DNA of 64,000 bases from Gymnogyps californianus (Eukaryota > Chordata > Aves > Accipitriformes > Cathartidae), in the NCBI RefSeq assembly GCF_018139145.2, contig NC_059482.1, forward strand, positions 9,167,294 through 9,231,293, read 5' to 3'. The notes beneath the pieces are model-generated. The model saw only the letters and a list, made by a program, of their open reading frames with translations, was not told the DNA's origin and did no database searches. Each line of letters starts with the position of its first letter. Position 1 is the stretch's first letter. A program made the translations under genes and the position numbers. This document shows, piece after piece, positions 25,001 to 36,570 of this stretch.

Positions 25001-26817
25001 CATGTCTCCTGTAATCCTTGAATTCTGCCGGGGTTTGTCTGCTTCAGCAGATGTGTGCCTCAGTGCTTGGTATTCCTGTTTTGCAAGTCTAACCCTCTAT
25101 GTGTATTTTATGTACTATTTTGTTAAATTCTACTAATATTTAAAATAATTAGGATGTACAATGCAGTACTGGAAACATCTCAGCTGTTATATTAATATTT
25201 CATTTGCTAGTTTGTTTTAGTATTACTGTTAACAACATTGAAAGAAACAGTGAAGACATTGTAGATAAACAGACGTAAATGCGATAGCAGGGATTTTTTT
25301 ATCCTATCTATTTCTTTGACCATTTCTTTCAAGTACATAGGTCTTTAACAAATCAGAGGACAGAGCCTATAGTATCAGAAAGAAAAAAAAATTCTCTAGG
25401 CACTAGAGAATGAAAACTTGTTTAAAGGCCTCCAGATTCTGTTTTCGGGTATAATCTTATCTGGAAATGAAAAAAAGAAAGCATCCAAAAAGCCCTTGCC
25501 AATAGCTAGACAAGCTGAAAATGGAGGATTTAATGAAATAAAAGTGATAATTCTAGATCTGTATTACATACAATTTTAATAAAAGACCATGTTATGGAGA
25601 GCCTGAGGCTGCAGCACAGCATGGGTCTCAGTTTTTTATATCAAGAATCCACGTAGTTACCTTAGTTATCCAAGACAGGCAAGCTAGTAGAACTGATTCC
25701 TACCTCCACTAAAAGCTCTTTACATTGCACATGATACTTGGAAGAGGACATAATTACATTTGCATGTACTTTAAGTCCTGTTTTTCTGAAAACACTTGCT
25801 ATGTATTTATATTTTCATGGAACATAAAGTCCTACCAATATTTCACACAAATGAAAGGACAGAACAAGAAAAGAAATGCCAAACATTTAAAGAACGTTCT
25901 CTTTATATAATCAATTTACACTCCAAATGTGTGCCCACATTTTTGCATGCAGCTACAGCTCTGTCTGCTTGACATTAGAAAGTTCAGCTGCTTACTTTTC
26001 TTTTGATGAATCTTACTGCTTGTGGAAAAAAGCAGAACGTAGCAAAGGCACAATGGGCCTTCCCTATTAAAGACCATGCTTCACTGTAGAAGGAAAAAGA
26101 ATCCAAATCCTTCAACATAACTGTTTAACTTTCTATTTGTGAGTTTATTTCCATTTATAAATATAACTAAAGAAATAGAATAGGAAATGTCAGTTCTTCT
26201 CTATAATTAAATTAGAAAATGGGACAAAAAAAATTCACAAATTTTCTAGCAAAAGAATATCATTGGAGAGAATGGAAGCATCTCACAGAGAATGGAACTC
26301 ATTTTCCATATAATTGTAGAACCATCTGATTGCTCTCATTTGATATCATAGCTTGCAAAAGATGATCTAGATCTGTATGGCATTGTGAGAAAGGTATTTC
26401 TGGAGAATCCACAGATGACAGCAGTCTAGAATCAGTGATAACATGATTGTAAATTCTTTATATTGTTCTTCATTATTTTGATTAAAATGGTTGTGAATAT
26501 AAAAACAGAATACTCAGATTATACTGATAAAATATTGGTTGGGTTTTTGTTTGGTTGTTAGTGGTTTTTTTTAAGGAACTCTGTTCTCAGAAAATCATTT
26601 CAGTAGAGCATTCAGTCTCTCATCTATTTAGATGCAAACAGCCTTTCACTGTTTTTTGTCTACAATAGTTTCCTGGAGCTGCTATTGGGTTACATGTTTC
26701 CCCAGACTAATCAGTGTATTGGAGATATGGGTGAGTCTGTTTCTTCTCATATATGTTCTATAGTAGGCAAAGAATACTTCTGTTTCATTGAAGGTGACAA
26801 TGCAGTTGAAGTAAAAA
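22009..26817. other. Non-genic A+T-rich DNA
   Basis: TTTGGGGTA is repeated three times within 43 bases (22773-22781, 22785-22793, 22807-22815). Otherwise only scattered A and T runs and short chance frames are seen. No RNA gene or mobile element is recognised. Confidence 0.6.
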
Positions 26818-27188
26818 TCACAGAATAGTTCAGGTTGGAAAGGAGCTTTGGAGATTGTCTAGTCCAACCCCCCGGTGCTCAAAGCAGGGTCAGCATGATG
26901 TTCGGGGCTGTGTCCAGTTGGATTTTTAATATCTTTAAATATGGAGACTCCACAACTTCTCTGGGAAACGTATTCCAGGGTTTGACCATCTTCGCAGCAC
27001 AAAAGTTTTTCCTCGTGCTTAGGTGGAATTTCCTGTGTTTCAGTTTGTGTCCACTGCATATTGTCCTGTCACTGGGCATCACTGAGAATAGTCTGGCTCC
27101 ATCCCACCCCCTATTGGATATTTTTACATGTTGATAAGATTTTTTTACACCTGAGCCTTCTCTTCTCTAGGCTAAGCTCTTTCAACTG
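26818..27188 (-). mobile_element. CR1 LINE fragment, 5'-truncated 3' region
   Basis: Read on the minus strand this is the 3' part of a CR1 non-LTR retrotransposon, ending in the TTCCAACC core and an ATTCTGTGA tail (here TCACAGAAT at 26818-26826). On the plus strand the typical CR1 words GGTTGGAAAGGAGC, CTAGTCCAACCCCC, GGAGACTCCACAAC, TTTCCTGTGTTTCAGTTTG and TTGTCCTGTCACTGGGC occur in the expected order. The inner limit is placed where the match fades after a CTTCTCTTCTCTAGGCT segment. The element cannot encode a working reverse transcriptase. The subfamily differs from the CR1 at 28790-29034. Confidence 0.95.
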
Positions 27189-27350
27189 GCATGTAATGTA
27201 ACCTGGTTACCTTTTAAAGAAAGAAAATTAAAACATTGGGAGAAAATGTGAAACCATGAGAAAAAATTTGGCATCAATTGTTGGGGTTTTTTTACATTGG
27301 CTATTTGTTCTATACTACTTATGCATATGTATATTTGTAATTTTTCAATC

Positions 27351-27508
27351 AACATTCAGATAGGGAAATTATTCTCTGTTCTCTCAATAGTAGACACTGT
27401 AAATACATCCATGTTTTAAAAAGGGATTCTTGTGTATGAGAGACGAGGTGTTTTTTAGTTAAGTGTTTTCACAGTTTTGAAATTTTTCATACATCTTTAA
27501 GATTGTTC
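27351..27508 (+). repeat. Tandem duplication, copy 1
   Basis: First copy of a 158-bp unit repeated with a period of 166; an 8-base spacer separates the copies. The left arm (27351-27405) is identical to 27517-27571, and the right arm (27437-27508) matches 27603-27674 with one difference (TTAAGTG against TTATGTG). The middle differs because it is inverted relative to copy 2. No coding function or known repeat family is apparent. Confidence 0.97.
27406..27434 (+). repeat. Micro-inverted segment, orientation 1
   Basis: These 29 bases, starting CATCCATG and ending ATTCTTGTG, match the reverse complement of 27572-27600 at 24 of 29 positions. They do not match in the direct orientation. They occupy the same place in copy 1 that 27572-27600 occupies in copy 2. 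Confidence 0.85.
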
Positions 27509-27516
27509 TTAAAGGG

Positions 27517-27674
27517 AACATTCAGATAGGGAAATTATTCTCTGTTCTCTCAATAGTAGACACTGTAAATACACAAGAATCATTTTTTTAAATGTGGATG
27601 CATGAGAGACGAGGTGTTTTTTAGTTATGTGTTTTCACAGTTTTGAAATTTTTCATACATCTTTAAGATTGTTC
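27517..27674 (+). repeat. Tandem duplication, copy 2
   Basis: Second copy of the 158-bp unit. Its arms are almost identical to those of copy 1 (126 of 127 positions), pointing to a recent duplication or to later homogenisation. The middle 29 bases lie in the opposite orientation. Confidence 0.97.
27572..27600 (-). repeat. Micro-inverted segment, orientation 2
   Basis: These 29 bases begin CACAAGAAT and end TGGATG. They are the inverted counterpart of 27406-27434 (24 of 29 after reverse complementing). The flanks join without visible loss of length, so this is a clean flip and not an insertion. Which copy holds the ancestral orientation cannot be decided here. Confidence 0.85.
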
Positions 27675-28789
27675 ATGTCACATTTTGCCACACAGGTCTT
27701 GATATCCCACTGTGACTTAAAAGCAGTCTGTTACCAAAAAGGTAATCTAATCAATATTTTGTCTTATTATAGAGATCTTCTGTCTCTTCTGGATTTACTG
27801 AAACCAAAATACGTTTCAAAAATCTTGTTAGATGGAAGTATTATTATTTTACAAAGTTTTATTACTTTTTAAATCAAGATTCAATACACTTGCATTTCAA
27901 ATAAATTTTGTAATATGTATATATGTTCAAAATACCAATAAAATGTGTAAAAAAACCCCAAACAAACAAAAAATAAATTTAAGCAATAAATGGCTTAATT
28001 TAGAAAATAAATTTTCAGAATTGTTTATAAAATCAACTATTGGCACACTGATTTCTCCCAATACCTAAGTATTGACCTATATCTACATATCTACATCCAT
28101 TTCTAGTTTAAAGGAAATATTTTTCCCCTTTTCTTTTAACAGCAACTATCTCTAATAATTATTTTTCAACATAGTTGTAAATATATTTCCTATGGCTTAC
28201 TTATAACAGTTCCTATATTTTCATTGGTTAGAAGTGCACAGAACCAGAAAGTCAACCTTATTTACTCTGTAAGCTGTCTTAGTCTATCACCTTGGCTGAT
28301 TTTGTCTTCCTAGAGAACAATTGACAGAGAGACTCTTTCTTCTGAGGGTTTATTACCCATATGTTATTGATTTCTTGATTCCTTGAAGCTTTTCTGCATA
28401 TACAAGCCCTTAAATGTTGGTATGGAAGGGCTAGAAATGTTCAATATTCATATTAACGAACAAAGTTTGTTAAATATTATAGTACTGAAAAACAGTGTAG
28501 GAAAATAGGAAAGGCTGCATAATTGATTCTTACTTTTGGCTGAAAAGCCAACAATATTGTAATTTCTGATGACAGGGCATCAGAGTAGGATACAATAGAG
28601 TGAATTGAAATGCACCTTGCAGTCAGAAGTGAAATCCTGGCCCCCATTTAAATTAATTTAAAGCTCATTGGAGCAAGTTTTTATTAAAGATGTCTTGTAT
28701 TATCAAAGATATAATTGTATTCATTTGCATTGACTTTTAGAAGACCAAGCTAAATGTTTGAAGAAGTCACAAGCTCTTTCAGTCCAAAG
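27675..28789. other. Non-genic A+T-rich DNA
   Basis: It includes an A-rich AAAAAACCCCAAACAAAC segment near 27950. No gene or mobile element is seen. Confidence 0.6.
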
Positions 28790-29034
28790 ATTTGCACCAG
28801 GGGAGTTTTAGATTGGATATTAGGAAAAAATTTCTTTACTGGAAGGTTTATCAAGCACTGGAACAGGCTGCCCAGGGAAATGGTTGAGTCACCATCCCTG
28901 GAGGTATTTAAAAGATGTGTAGATGTGGTGCTTAGGGACATGGTTTAGTAGTGGACTTGGCAGTGTTAGGTTTATGGTTGGACTCGATGATCTTAAGGGT
29001 CTTTTCCAACCTGAAAGATTCTATGATTCTGTGA
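28790..29034 (+). mobile_element. CR1 LINE 3' end with ORF2 C-terminal remnant
   Basis: The first part still translates to the conserved C-terminal tail of CR1 ORF2 ([19 protein letters not shown] at about 28853-28909), the reverse transcriptase polyprotein of this LINE. It is followed by the 3' UTR words TGGTTTAGTAGTGGACTTGG, TTGGACTCGATGATCTTAA and TTTTCCAACCT. The element ends in two 8-bp tail units, ATTCTATG (29018-29025) and ATTCTGTG (29026-29033). It is heavily 5'-truncated, as most CR1 copies are. No target-site duplication is evident, which is normal for CR1. The left limit is approximate. Confidence 0.95.
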
Positions 29035-30762
29035 AAGTGTGTATGAAACCAGATCAGGCAGAAGAAGAACCCACTGCATGCCATTGCTATCTTTTTAGCA
29101 ACTGCACTAATGAATCCAGCCCCAAATACCCAGTGTCTCCTCAGAAGAGAGATTATGTACTGCTTCTGGTTTGAAAGCAAGTTTCTACTGGATGCTTAAG
29201 CTACCCTAAAGAATGATACCTACTTTTGAAAGACTAAGGTGCTGAAAATAAGTATATGATTCATATCCCTGAGTAGAACAGTCTTTTTTAAACTTCCTGC
29301 TGACCAAGGAACCTTTAATCCTTCTGACTGTGCAGTATCTTGACAAATGAATCTTTTTAATTCTGGGAATTCAAGAATAAATTGCTAATGAGACAACAAC
29401 AATGGCACTGTTTATGTAATTACTGAACAAGAAATTTCAGAGAGAAATGTGTGCTGAAGATTCCAGCTTCAGAGTCTGACTCCTATGAGATAAATCTTCT
29501 CTGTTGCCATATATTTCTTCTGACTGCTAGCCTCTGAATGATTTAAACCAGAAGCAATGATGTTTCTGAAAGGACACTGTGAACCCTCTTGAATTACACT
29601 GAGCAGATTTATGAAAAAAAGAAGAGTTGCAGTGCTGCAAATTACTAAAACTTAGATCCCTTCTCATAAATGTTGCTTGCGCTACTTTTCACCATAAAAA
29701 GAATTGACATGCCCTCCAGTATTAGTCTTATTAAAGCATGCTTGTGCAGTAATAATCATCACATTAATAATGTTTTCATTTCTTTTACTTTTTATATTGC
29801 TACAACAGCAGAGGTTATATAATTAGTTAGTAATTATTCTAAAATAGAAAATATGTATAGGCTTAATTTACATAGTCTTTAAACTGTCATCTGAACTAAC
29901 TTGTAAAATGAAATAAAAAAGGTAGAGATGACATTTACACTTGATTTGTAAAATGGGGTAGATCTTCGATGAAATCCACTTTGAATAAACGTGGTCTTTG
30001 CACCTATTAGGAATGTGGATTTTACACAAAATATCAAGTGGTAAATTATTCTGTATAGCCTGAGCTTCAGTGCTCAACATAGTAACAGCCTTTTAAAAGG
30101 TAGAACAATTCAGTAGTGTAAGTAGCAGGGCATCTGTGAAAAGAAATGAAACATAATTGAGATGACAAATTTTAGTTTAGCAGCAGAACATCAGCTATGC
30201 TCGTGAAGAAGAGTGCAGCAAGAATGCAGGCTATGCTGCGTGCTTCAGTGAGGTAACTGGTTATGCTCTTCTGCTGTAGGGCAGGATAGGGTCTGTTTTC
30301 AGTGAATTCTTACACAGGCTCTGAATGTGTTGCATGCACCATTTTTACATGCTTATTTTAACACATCACTGACTTGCATCAACTATTTTAGGAGTTATTG
30401 TAATAAAGCCAGATACATTGCATAACTGAGCAAATTGACTGCACTGTGTATCAAATGGGTACAAAACATGAAACTTCGTTATGTAGTCAGTCTCTTTGTG
30501 TAAGAAGCACAAATGTAATCCTCCAGTTAGGGTCCTCCTGGGACATTGTTTTTGTCTCTTCCTCTTGAAAAGAACTCTATGATTTTGACTCCTTACCCTC
30601 TCCCAGGACTTTATGGACAATGATATCTGTGAGCTGCAGGAAACTATCTTGTCAAGAACATTTAAAAACATGTATATGATTCTTGATCCAGATATCAGTG
30701 TCCACACCCCCATCCCTTTTAACCCTCCAAATTTAACTGTGCAGTTTCAGGGCTGAAGCCTT
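29035..30762. other. Non-genic DNA between two CR1 copies
   Basis: A minus-strand open frame of 115 codons (30366-30713) has no recognisable domain and is likely chance. No RNA gene or further mobile element is seen. Confidence 0.55.
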
Positions 30763-30826
30763 AGAATCATAGAATTGTAGAATCATTTAGGTTGGAAAAG
30801 ATCCTTAAGATCATCGAGTCCAACCT
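30763..30826 (-). mobile_element. Very short CR1 3' terminus
   Basis: Three 8-bp tail units (AGAATCAT, AGAATTGT, AGAATCAT; 30763-30786) are followed by TTAGGTTGGAAAAGATC and ATCATCGAGTCCAACC. This is the extreme 3' end of a CR1 of the same general type as the copy at 28790-29034, in the opposite orientation. Similarity stops at about 30826, so only some 65 bases were inserted or survive. Confidence 0.88.
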
Positions 30827-33139
30827 TGATAAGGCACAGTTCAGATCATCTAAACTGAAAAAGTGAGTCCTTTGGCAATGAAGGAGGGGAAGTTATGCCA
30901 TTCATCTGCTATGTATCTATGGGTAGATACCCATAACTCTGGGTTTGCTATCTCCACGCCTTTCTTTTGCTAAATGTCTTTTAATAAGAGACACTTTCAA
31001 AAATACAATCGGTTTACTTGAATTATGTTTCCAAGTACCTTAGTCAAAATTTTGCTTGACACTTTGATATATGTTTATATGTGTGTTAAAAATCTATAAG
31101 AAAATTACAGAAAATAAGTAAGGGTTAATTTGGTTGCAGGCACTCTTTTAAATTATACTCCCTAAAAGAAAGGTAATAAAATTCTGTTGTCACAGTAATC
31201 TGATGGGACTATAGAGGTGGCAGTGACACATTTATTGCCTCTAAAATGACCTTTGTGTCAAACCTCATGCATTGATTAATTTTTAGACAAAATTATTGGG
31301 TTTTATTTACTAGTTCACCCAAGAGCTCCACTTATACTATGCCCCTCATTTTCTCTTCTATTCAGTTAAACTGACAATTGAAGAGTTGTTTTAGTTCTGT
31401 GTGGCTTTTACCTTTTGAACGTAAATATGAAGCAAAACCTGGCAGACTTAAAAAGCTGTGGTAGCAGATGGACTTATCAACATCCCTTTGCATTTTTTCA
31501 TTTGAACTATGGTAACAACCATCTAAATTGAGGCTAATTAAACACAATATTTCTACATAATTATATGATAAAGATTTCTAGTGCCAGAGTCTGTGCAGTT
31601 TTGTATGGTTGTCTATAATTTCTTGGTTAAGAGAGTAATTTATTCTCAATGCTAACTGATGATGAACAGATTATTAAAGTTGAATTGTATGACACTTCTT
31701 TCTGTATTCTCTTTCATTTTAAATAAGATCAGAGTAATTCTAAATAGGAAGCTGGTGCCAGCATTATAAAAGGATGATGTATAAAACTGCAGACCTTTTC
31801 TTACACTGTTGATTGATAACCACTGATGAAATTACAGCAGTGTCATAAACATTTTAGTGTGCGTCATAAAGATTTCTCATGTATAGCATTAGCCACATGG
31901 TATAGCTAGATTAAGGTTGTAGTTTCAAAAGCAATCATCAGAAAATAACTTTAATAATAAGTTCTAAGTGTTTTAAAAGCTAAAACTAATGAAAGTTACA
32001 ATGTTATCCATTTATATTCTTTAAGAAATTCTTTTAAGATTTTCTGTGACTTGACCTTTATTTTATGACAAGATATCTGAAAGGTTGATTTGTATGAGTC
32101 ATAGCTATAATTATTATACTGTATGGGGAAAAAAAAGGAAGTTAATGGATTTTCAGAGCTATTTTGTTTAAAAAAAAAAAAAAAATTAAGAATACTTTAA
32201 AAAACTTTTGTATTTCTCTATCTAAAATGTTTCTTACCAGATCAGCCACTCTATCAATCTATACTTTAAAATGGATTTAAAAAGAAACGTAGAATAAATG
32301 TATCTTTGCTGAGTATACTGCAAGTATAAGCCTCAAGCTGCAACTCAACATATGTAATTATTTAGGTGCATAGTGGAGATCCATAATAACCGTATGAATT
32401 GAGCACGTTTACCTAAGTATGAAACATAGATACATACATTACTGTTAAAAAGTTGACATTAATGGGATTTCTGGTTGTCTATACAAAATGTGCCTGCATT
32501 ATTCTAATCCTAAAGTGCAAACACCCTTATTTGGTACTTTTGCATGGTATAGGATTCCAAGCGTTTGATGGATGAAAGAGCTCTGATAAAGAAACCTGTT
32601 ATTATTTATGCTCTGTTCTCCTCTTGAGAATTCTGGTTTGAATTTTCAAAGGAACCTGACTTACTCTTTCTCCCACTGAAAGCTTAAGGATTTTATTCTT
32701 ATTTACACTGAAAGACTACAGACTGTCCTTGCAGTAGAAAGGAACATTAATTTATATGTGAATCTTACCCAGTAGGTTTTGTATCCCTGTGTTATTTAGG
32801 CTCCTTTGAAAAGTCAGCCTAATGCAAGCAATCTTATTTACACGAAGAGAATTCCCATTAAAGAAGGCAAGGCTGCTGAAATAAACTAGGTCTATTCATG
32901 TAGAATCAGATTCTATCTGTCCCTCTAGGTTTATAATTTACAGACTTTTAGCTCTTGCCTTTGAGGACTAAATGTCTTGCTCTTCTCATTTTCTTCTCAA
33001 TATACTTAACAGTTAAGCTAGTTTGTTGTTTTGGATTCAAGCACAAAGGAGGAAAGTTGATTTACAGATGAATCAGGATGGTTCTTAGCTGCTGTTTTCT
33101 AGAAGCCTTGTTGTTTGGTTAAGTTTATAAGAAAGTTGC
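30827..33139. other. Non-genic A+T-rich DNA
   Basis: It holds an A16 run at 32170-32185. No gene, RNA or mobile element is recognised. Confidence 0.6.
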
Positions 33140-33295
33140 CGTTACTCTTTCCATGAACCCCTGCGATTCAGTGCACTTCTGAGGTACGGGCCTACTCAGA
33201 GCGGAAATTGTCCGTGTGTGGTACGTCTAATGTCAGGCTCATTGTACTTCTGTGATTGAACTGTACAAGTGAAGAAAGTCCTCTTCACGTGCATG
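33140..33295. promoter_or_regulatory. Small CpG cluster with a CACGTG E-box
   Basis: Seven CpG fall within about 150 bases (33140-33289) in DNA that otherwise has few. CACGTG (33286-33291), the canonical E-box, runs into GCATGCATGC. It is far too small to be a standard CpG island and no transcription start is evident. It may be a conserved element or an old GC-rich repeat. Confidence 0.25.
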
Positions 33296-36200
33296 CATGC
33301 TGGTTACATGTGGTTAAGATGGCCCTGATTCATAATGATGTGTGTGGAGTAATAATTCTGAATTTACTTATTCCACTACCTTCTGTGAAGAAATTGCTAA
33401 AGCAAGGAAAATATAGAGCAAACAAGTTATGGTCTGCTTTGCATTTTGTGAGTTGTAAAGAACATTTTTAAAAAGAAAAGTAATTAGTTACATATTTATT
33501 AATACAGACTAAACAGATTCCCATTAGAAATAATGATCTTATTTATGTCATGATTCCTAAAAGGTTGTAAGCTTGTGTTTGCATTAAGGATATATTTCTG
33601 ACTAAGAAATTTAGACCATTAATTTCTTAAAGGACTTTTGGATCCTTTTGGGATGACCATATATGTGTGTGGGTATTTACTTCTCTTCAATTTCCAGGAG
33701 CCCAAATGTTTAGAGAACTATTAACTATTCATGCTTTGGCTCTGTTACAGTTTAAACAAGACCAAGACTAGCAGCAGTGGTTTTCTTATTTCATAAAATC
33801 ATTTTGTGAAATAAATCATTCAAGTCTTGAGGGTTTTTTTTATACTGAGTTTCGTCCCTTAGGGAACCTTTCATACACACTTTATAGCTTCCTGAAAATA
33901 GGGAGATTATACACAGAATAAATAGCAGACAGCTATGAGCTATGAGACTATAATGTCAGTAAAGGAATTTGGTGATCTCATAAACCAGAAAAGCAAAGTT
34001 TGAACATCTTGAATACTATTCAGACCCTCAAAATGGAATGAGTATTCTGCAATTCAACTCAATTTTTATTTGGTGTAACTTATGGATCTGAGTAAATGAT
34101 TCATACTGACAGGATGGAGCCCTGTGATCTTACAACAGCTCCCATATCATCTCTAGGCTAGTAGCACTAACCATTTCATTTCTATTTTCCCCTTCATTCT
34201 CTCTCCTCTTTTACTTGCCTTTCATGCTATAGTACTGCTCTGTCATACAGTCCTTTAACTTACTTCTTTCTCAGGTACACTTCAAATGCTGGTGCTGAAC
34301 TGGAGCCAAAATGCCTAGCCATACCTATGCTAACAGTGCAGGAACACTTAATTTCTCCACAATGTGCTTACCAGCAGCCTGGGTTCTAAGGGGGTATGAT
34401 GGCTACAGATTTCATGCAGCTAGCTTGGTCTGAACAAGTGATCTAGCTGAATTAATAAACTCTCATGGGATCCAAAGTGCTTTAGAGCATGGTACAGAGA
34501 TGCTTTCACAGCCCTGTTAGGCCCAGCTGACAACCGCTTGCACTTTTTAGCACCATCTCAGCCCTGTGATGTGGACTGGTGCTGGAACCAGGTTTTTCTG
34601 CACTATGCTTCCAATGACATATAATAGTCAGGTTTTCCCATTATCTGAAGTTTCAGAGTCTCTTAAGTGTCAGTTAAGCAGCTAAAACAATGGACATCCC
34701 ATTTCTCCAAAAAGACGCAAAACCAAATCCCTGATGTATGTTACAGTAATAGTTTTAATAAGTCTAGAAATGTTAAAAGCTATGTGGTGTTGCAATAATA
34801 CTTCATTTCCCAAATGTAAATTATTTTGATCTGAATTTCTGTTTGTATCTTCATGTTGTAAATGTTTGGGAAATTATATTAACAGTTACTGAACAGTAAG
34901 TATGTATCATGGAAATGGTGAAGAGAATAGGCTTTTTAATATTTTGAATAAGTTAATAAAGACTTTGATAGTAAAAGGCATAAATAAATACTGAATTGTA
35001 ATTCCCATTAGTTGCAATTCAGACAGATAGTTACTTGATATGATGTTAAGTAGTGTCTTAGCTATAATTTGCTATCTTGGGTGAGGTATTTGCATAGAAT
35101 TGTTTCATGCTTGTAAAACTAAAATAGCTTCTAACTGTGAGAACTTATTCATACTAATGCTGCAATGGTATTTGTCATTTCAGGTGAGTGCACAGAGATT
35201 CTTTTTCACCAGAGCTCTCCCAAATTTCTCTGAAGTTTAGTGTATTCAGCTGGAATTCTAAGAAAGGTATTTTTTAAATAAAATGTCTTAGTACACTGCG
35301 CATCTTAGTCAGTTTATCCTTATTATGAGTGTGATCTGGAATATCCAACTGACCTACCCAAACCAAACATGCTCAGCTTCAGGCAGAATTATGATTTTCA
35401 GAGAGGAACTCAGTAACCTAAGCTTATTTTTATGAACCTGAAATTTCAATATGATATGCTAGTTTAAGGTAATGTTTGATCAGCATTTAAAAAATTTCTA
35501 TCAAACAAAATATCAAAAAACCCCAAATTTCTCAAACAAAACATGAACTCAAATCCACTTTTTTGTCAGCTGGGCTCTTGGAAAAAGACAATTGCTTACT
35601 GAACCATCATAGTAAAAACTGTTCTTTTGACAGCTGTACAGGGAAACTGTGTTCTGCTCTTAAAACAGTTATAAGTAGTACTGGTTGGAGATTTTCCAAG
35701 AGAACAGTTTTTTCATCTCAAAATGCTGATTCTTTGAGCATGCATGTTGCTTTCTGACAAGCAGAATAGCAAAGTACTAGAATTGTGCATGTCAGGAAGA
35801 TCTCAGTCAACTGTCTGGTTGGTTCAATAATGCTAGTGGGTTTGTGAAAAGTTGTGAAACTAGTGAGAATTTTCTTAAATGCAGGTAACAGCCACCAGAT
35901 ATTCCAAGAAGCATATTCTCAATGAAAACACTATTATTTTTCATTGTTTCCAAAACAAAATAATGTAGAATTTCATTTTGGCAGTTTAGAGAAGACCATC
36001 TTAATTAGGAGTGATTTCTTTTTATACCTCCATGCCAGCAAAAAAAGCATCACTGGGCAAAAATACCTTTTCTTGGAAGCTTTTGTCATCAGTCTTTTCA
36101 TGTCTAAAACTACAATTTTGTGTGCTATGTCCTTTGAAAAAGATATAATCTCCCTAATCCTGTCAGCGTAAACAAGGATAAGGCAAATATATCCTCGACT

Positions 36201-36524
36201 GTTATTTTGGAATTCTTTTTCTCTGGTCAAGGTGTTCTGTGTATCACACTGTGTTGGTGTAAACACCAATTGCAGTGTTCCCCCAGGCATCTCAGGATTC
36301 TGACTATAACACATGGGCTTTGGAGACCAGCATGCTGCCTAGGTTATAGAGTGGGTGCTGTAATGACCACAAAGGTAAGCATCATGTCCTCAACTTCATA
36401 TTCTCTCAGGCATGAGGAAAAGACTCTGCTGCCCCACAGCATCAGCAGATCATGGAAAGGAGAAGGCCTTTAAAATATTAGTGTATAAGAAGGGAGATCT
36501 AGTTCATAAATAGCATTGTGCACA
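33296..36524. other. Non-genic DNA
   Basis: The part around 34100-34620 is somewhat less A+T-rich and contains CCAAAGTGCTTTAGAGCATGG, faintly like a MIR-type word but too short to call. No gene is recognised. ORFs at 35563-35757 and 35944-36171 look random. Confidence 0.5.
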
Positions 36525-36570
36525 TACTATGATGGCATAGCTCCAGTGAAGTCAATGATAGCAAGGGTCA
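36525..36570. repeat. Possible ancient amniote repeat remnant
   Basis: The word CTCCAGTGAAGTCAATGATAG resembles the 'CTCCATTGAAGTCAATGGAGT' phrase common in very old interspersed repeats of turtles and birds. The matching part is only about 20 bases, so chance is possible. Confidence 0.25.

Noticed and set aside
26835..27134. 99-codon plus-strand frame and overlapping minus-strand frames
   Set aside because: They lie within the CR1 fragment at 26818-27188 and are by-products of its 3' region.
27351..27674. CRISPR-like array or satellite
   Set aside because: Only two units of 158 bp with an inverted core; no further repeats, and the setting is vertebrate nuclear DNA.
27627..28068. Frames overlapping the second tandem copy
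   Set aside because: A+T-rich, no conserved features, and only coincidentally overlapping the duplication.
28754..29180. Open frames taken as small genes
   Set aside because: The frame at 28754-28948 is the CR1 ORF2 tail remnant; those at 28923-29180 are readings through the CR1 3' end into flanking DNA.
31205..31222. CTCF-like word AGGTGGCAG
   Set aside because: Only the right half of the motif is present; the CCAC left part is missing.
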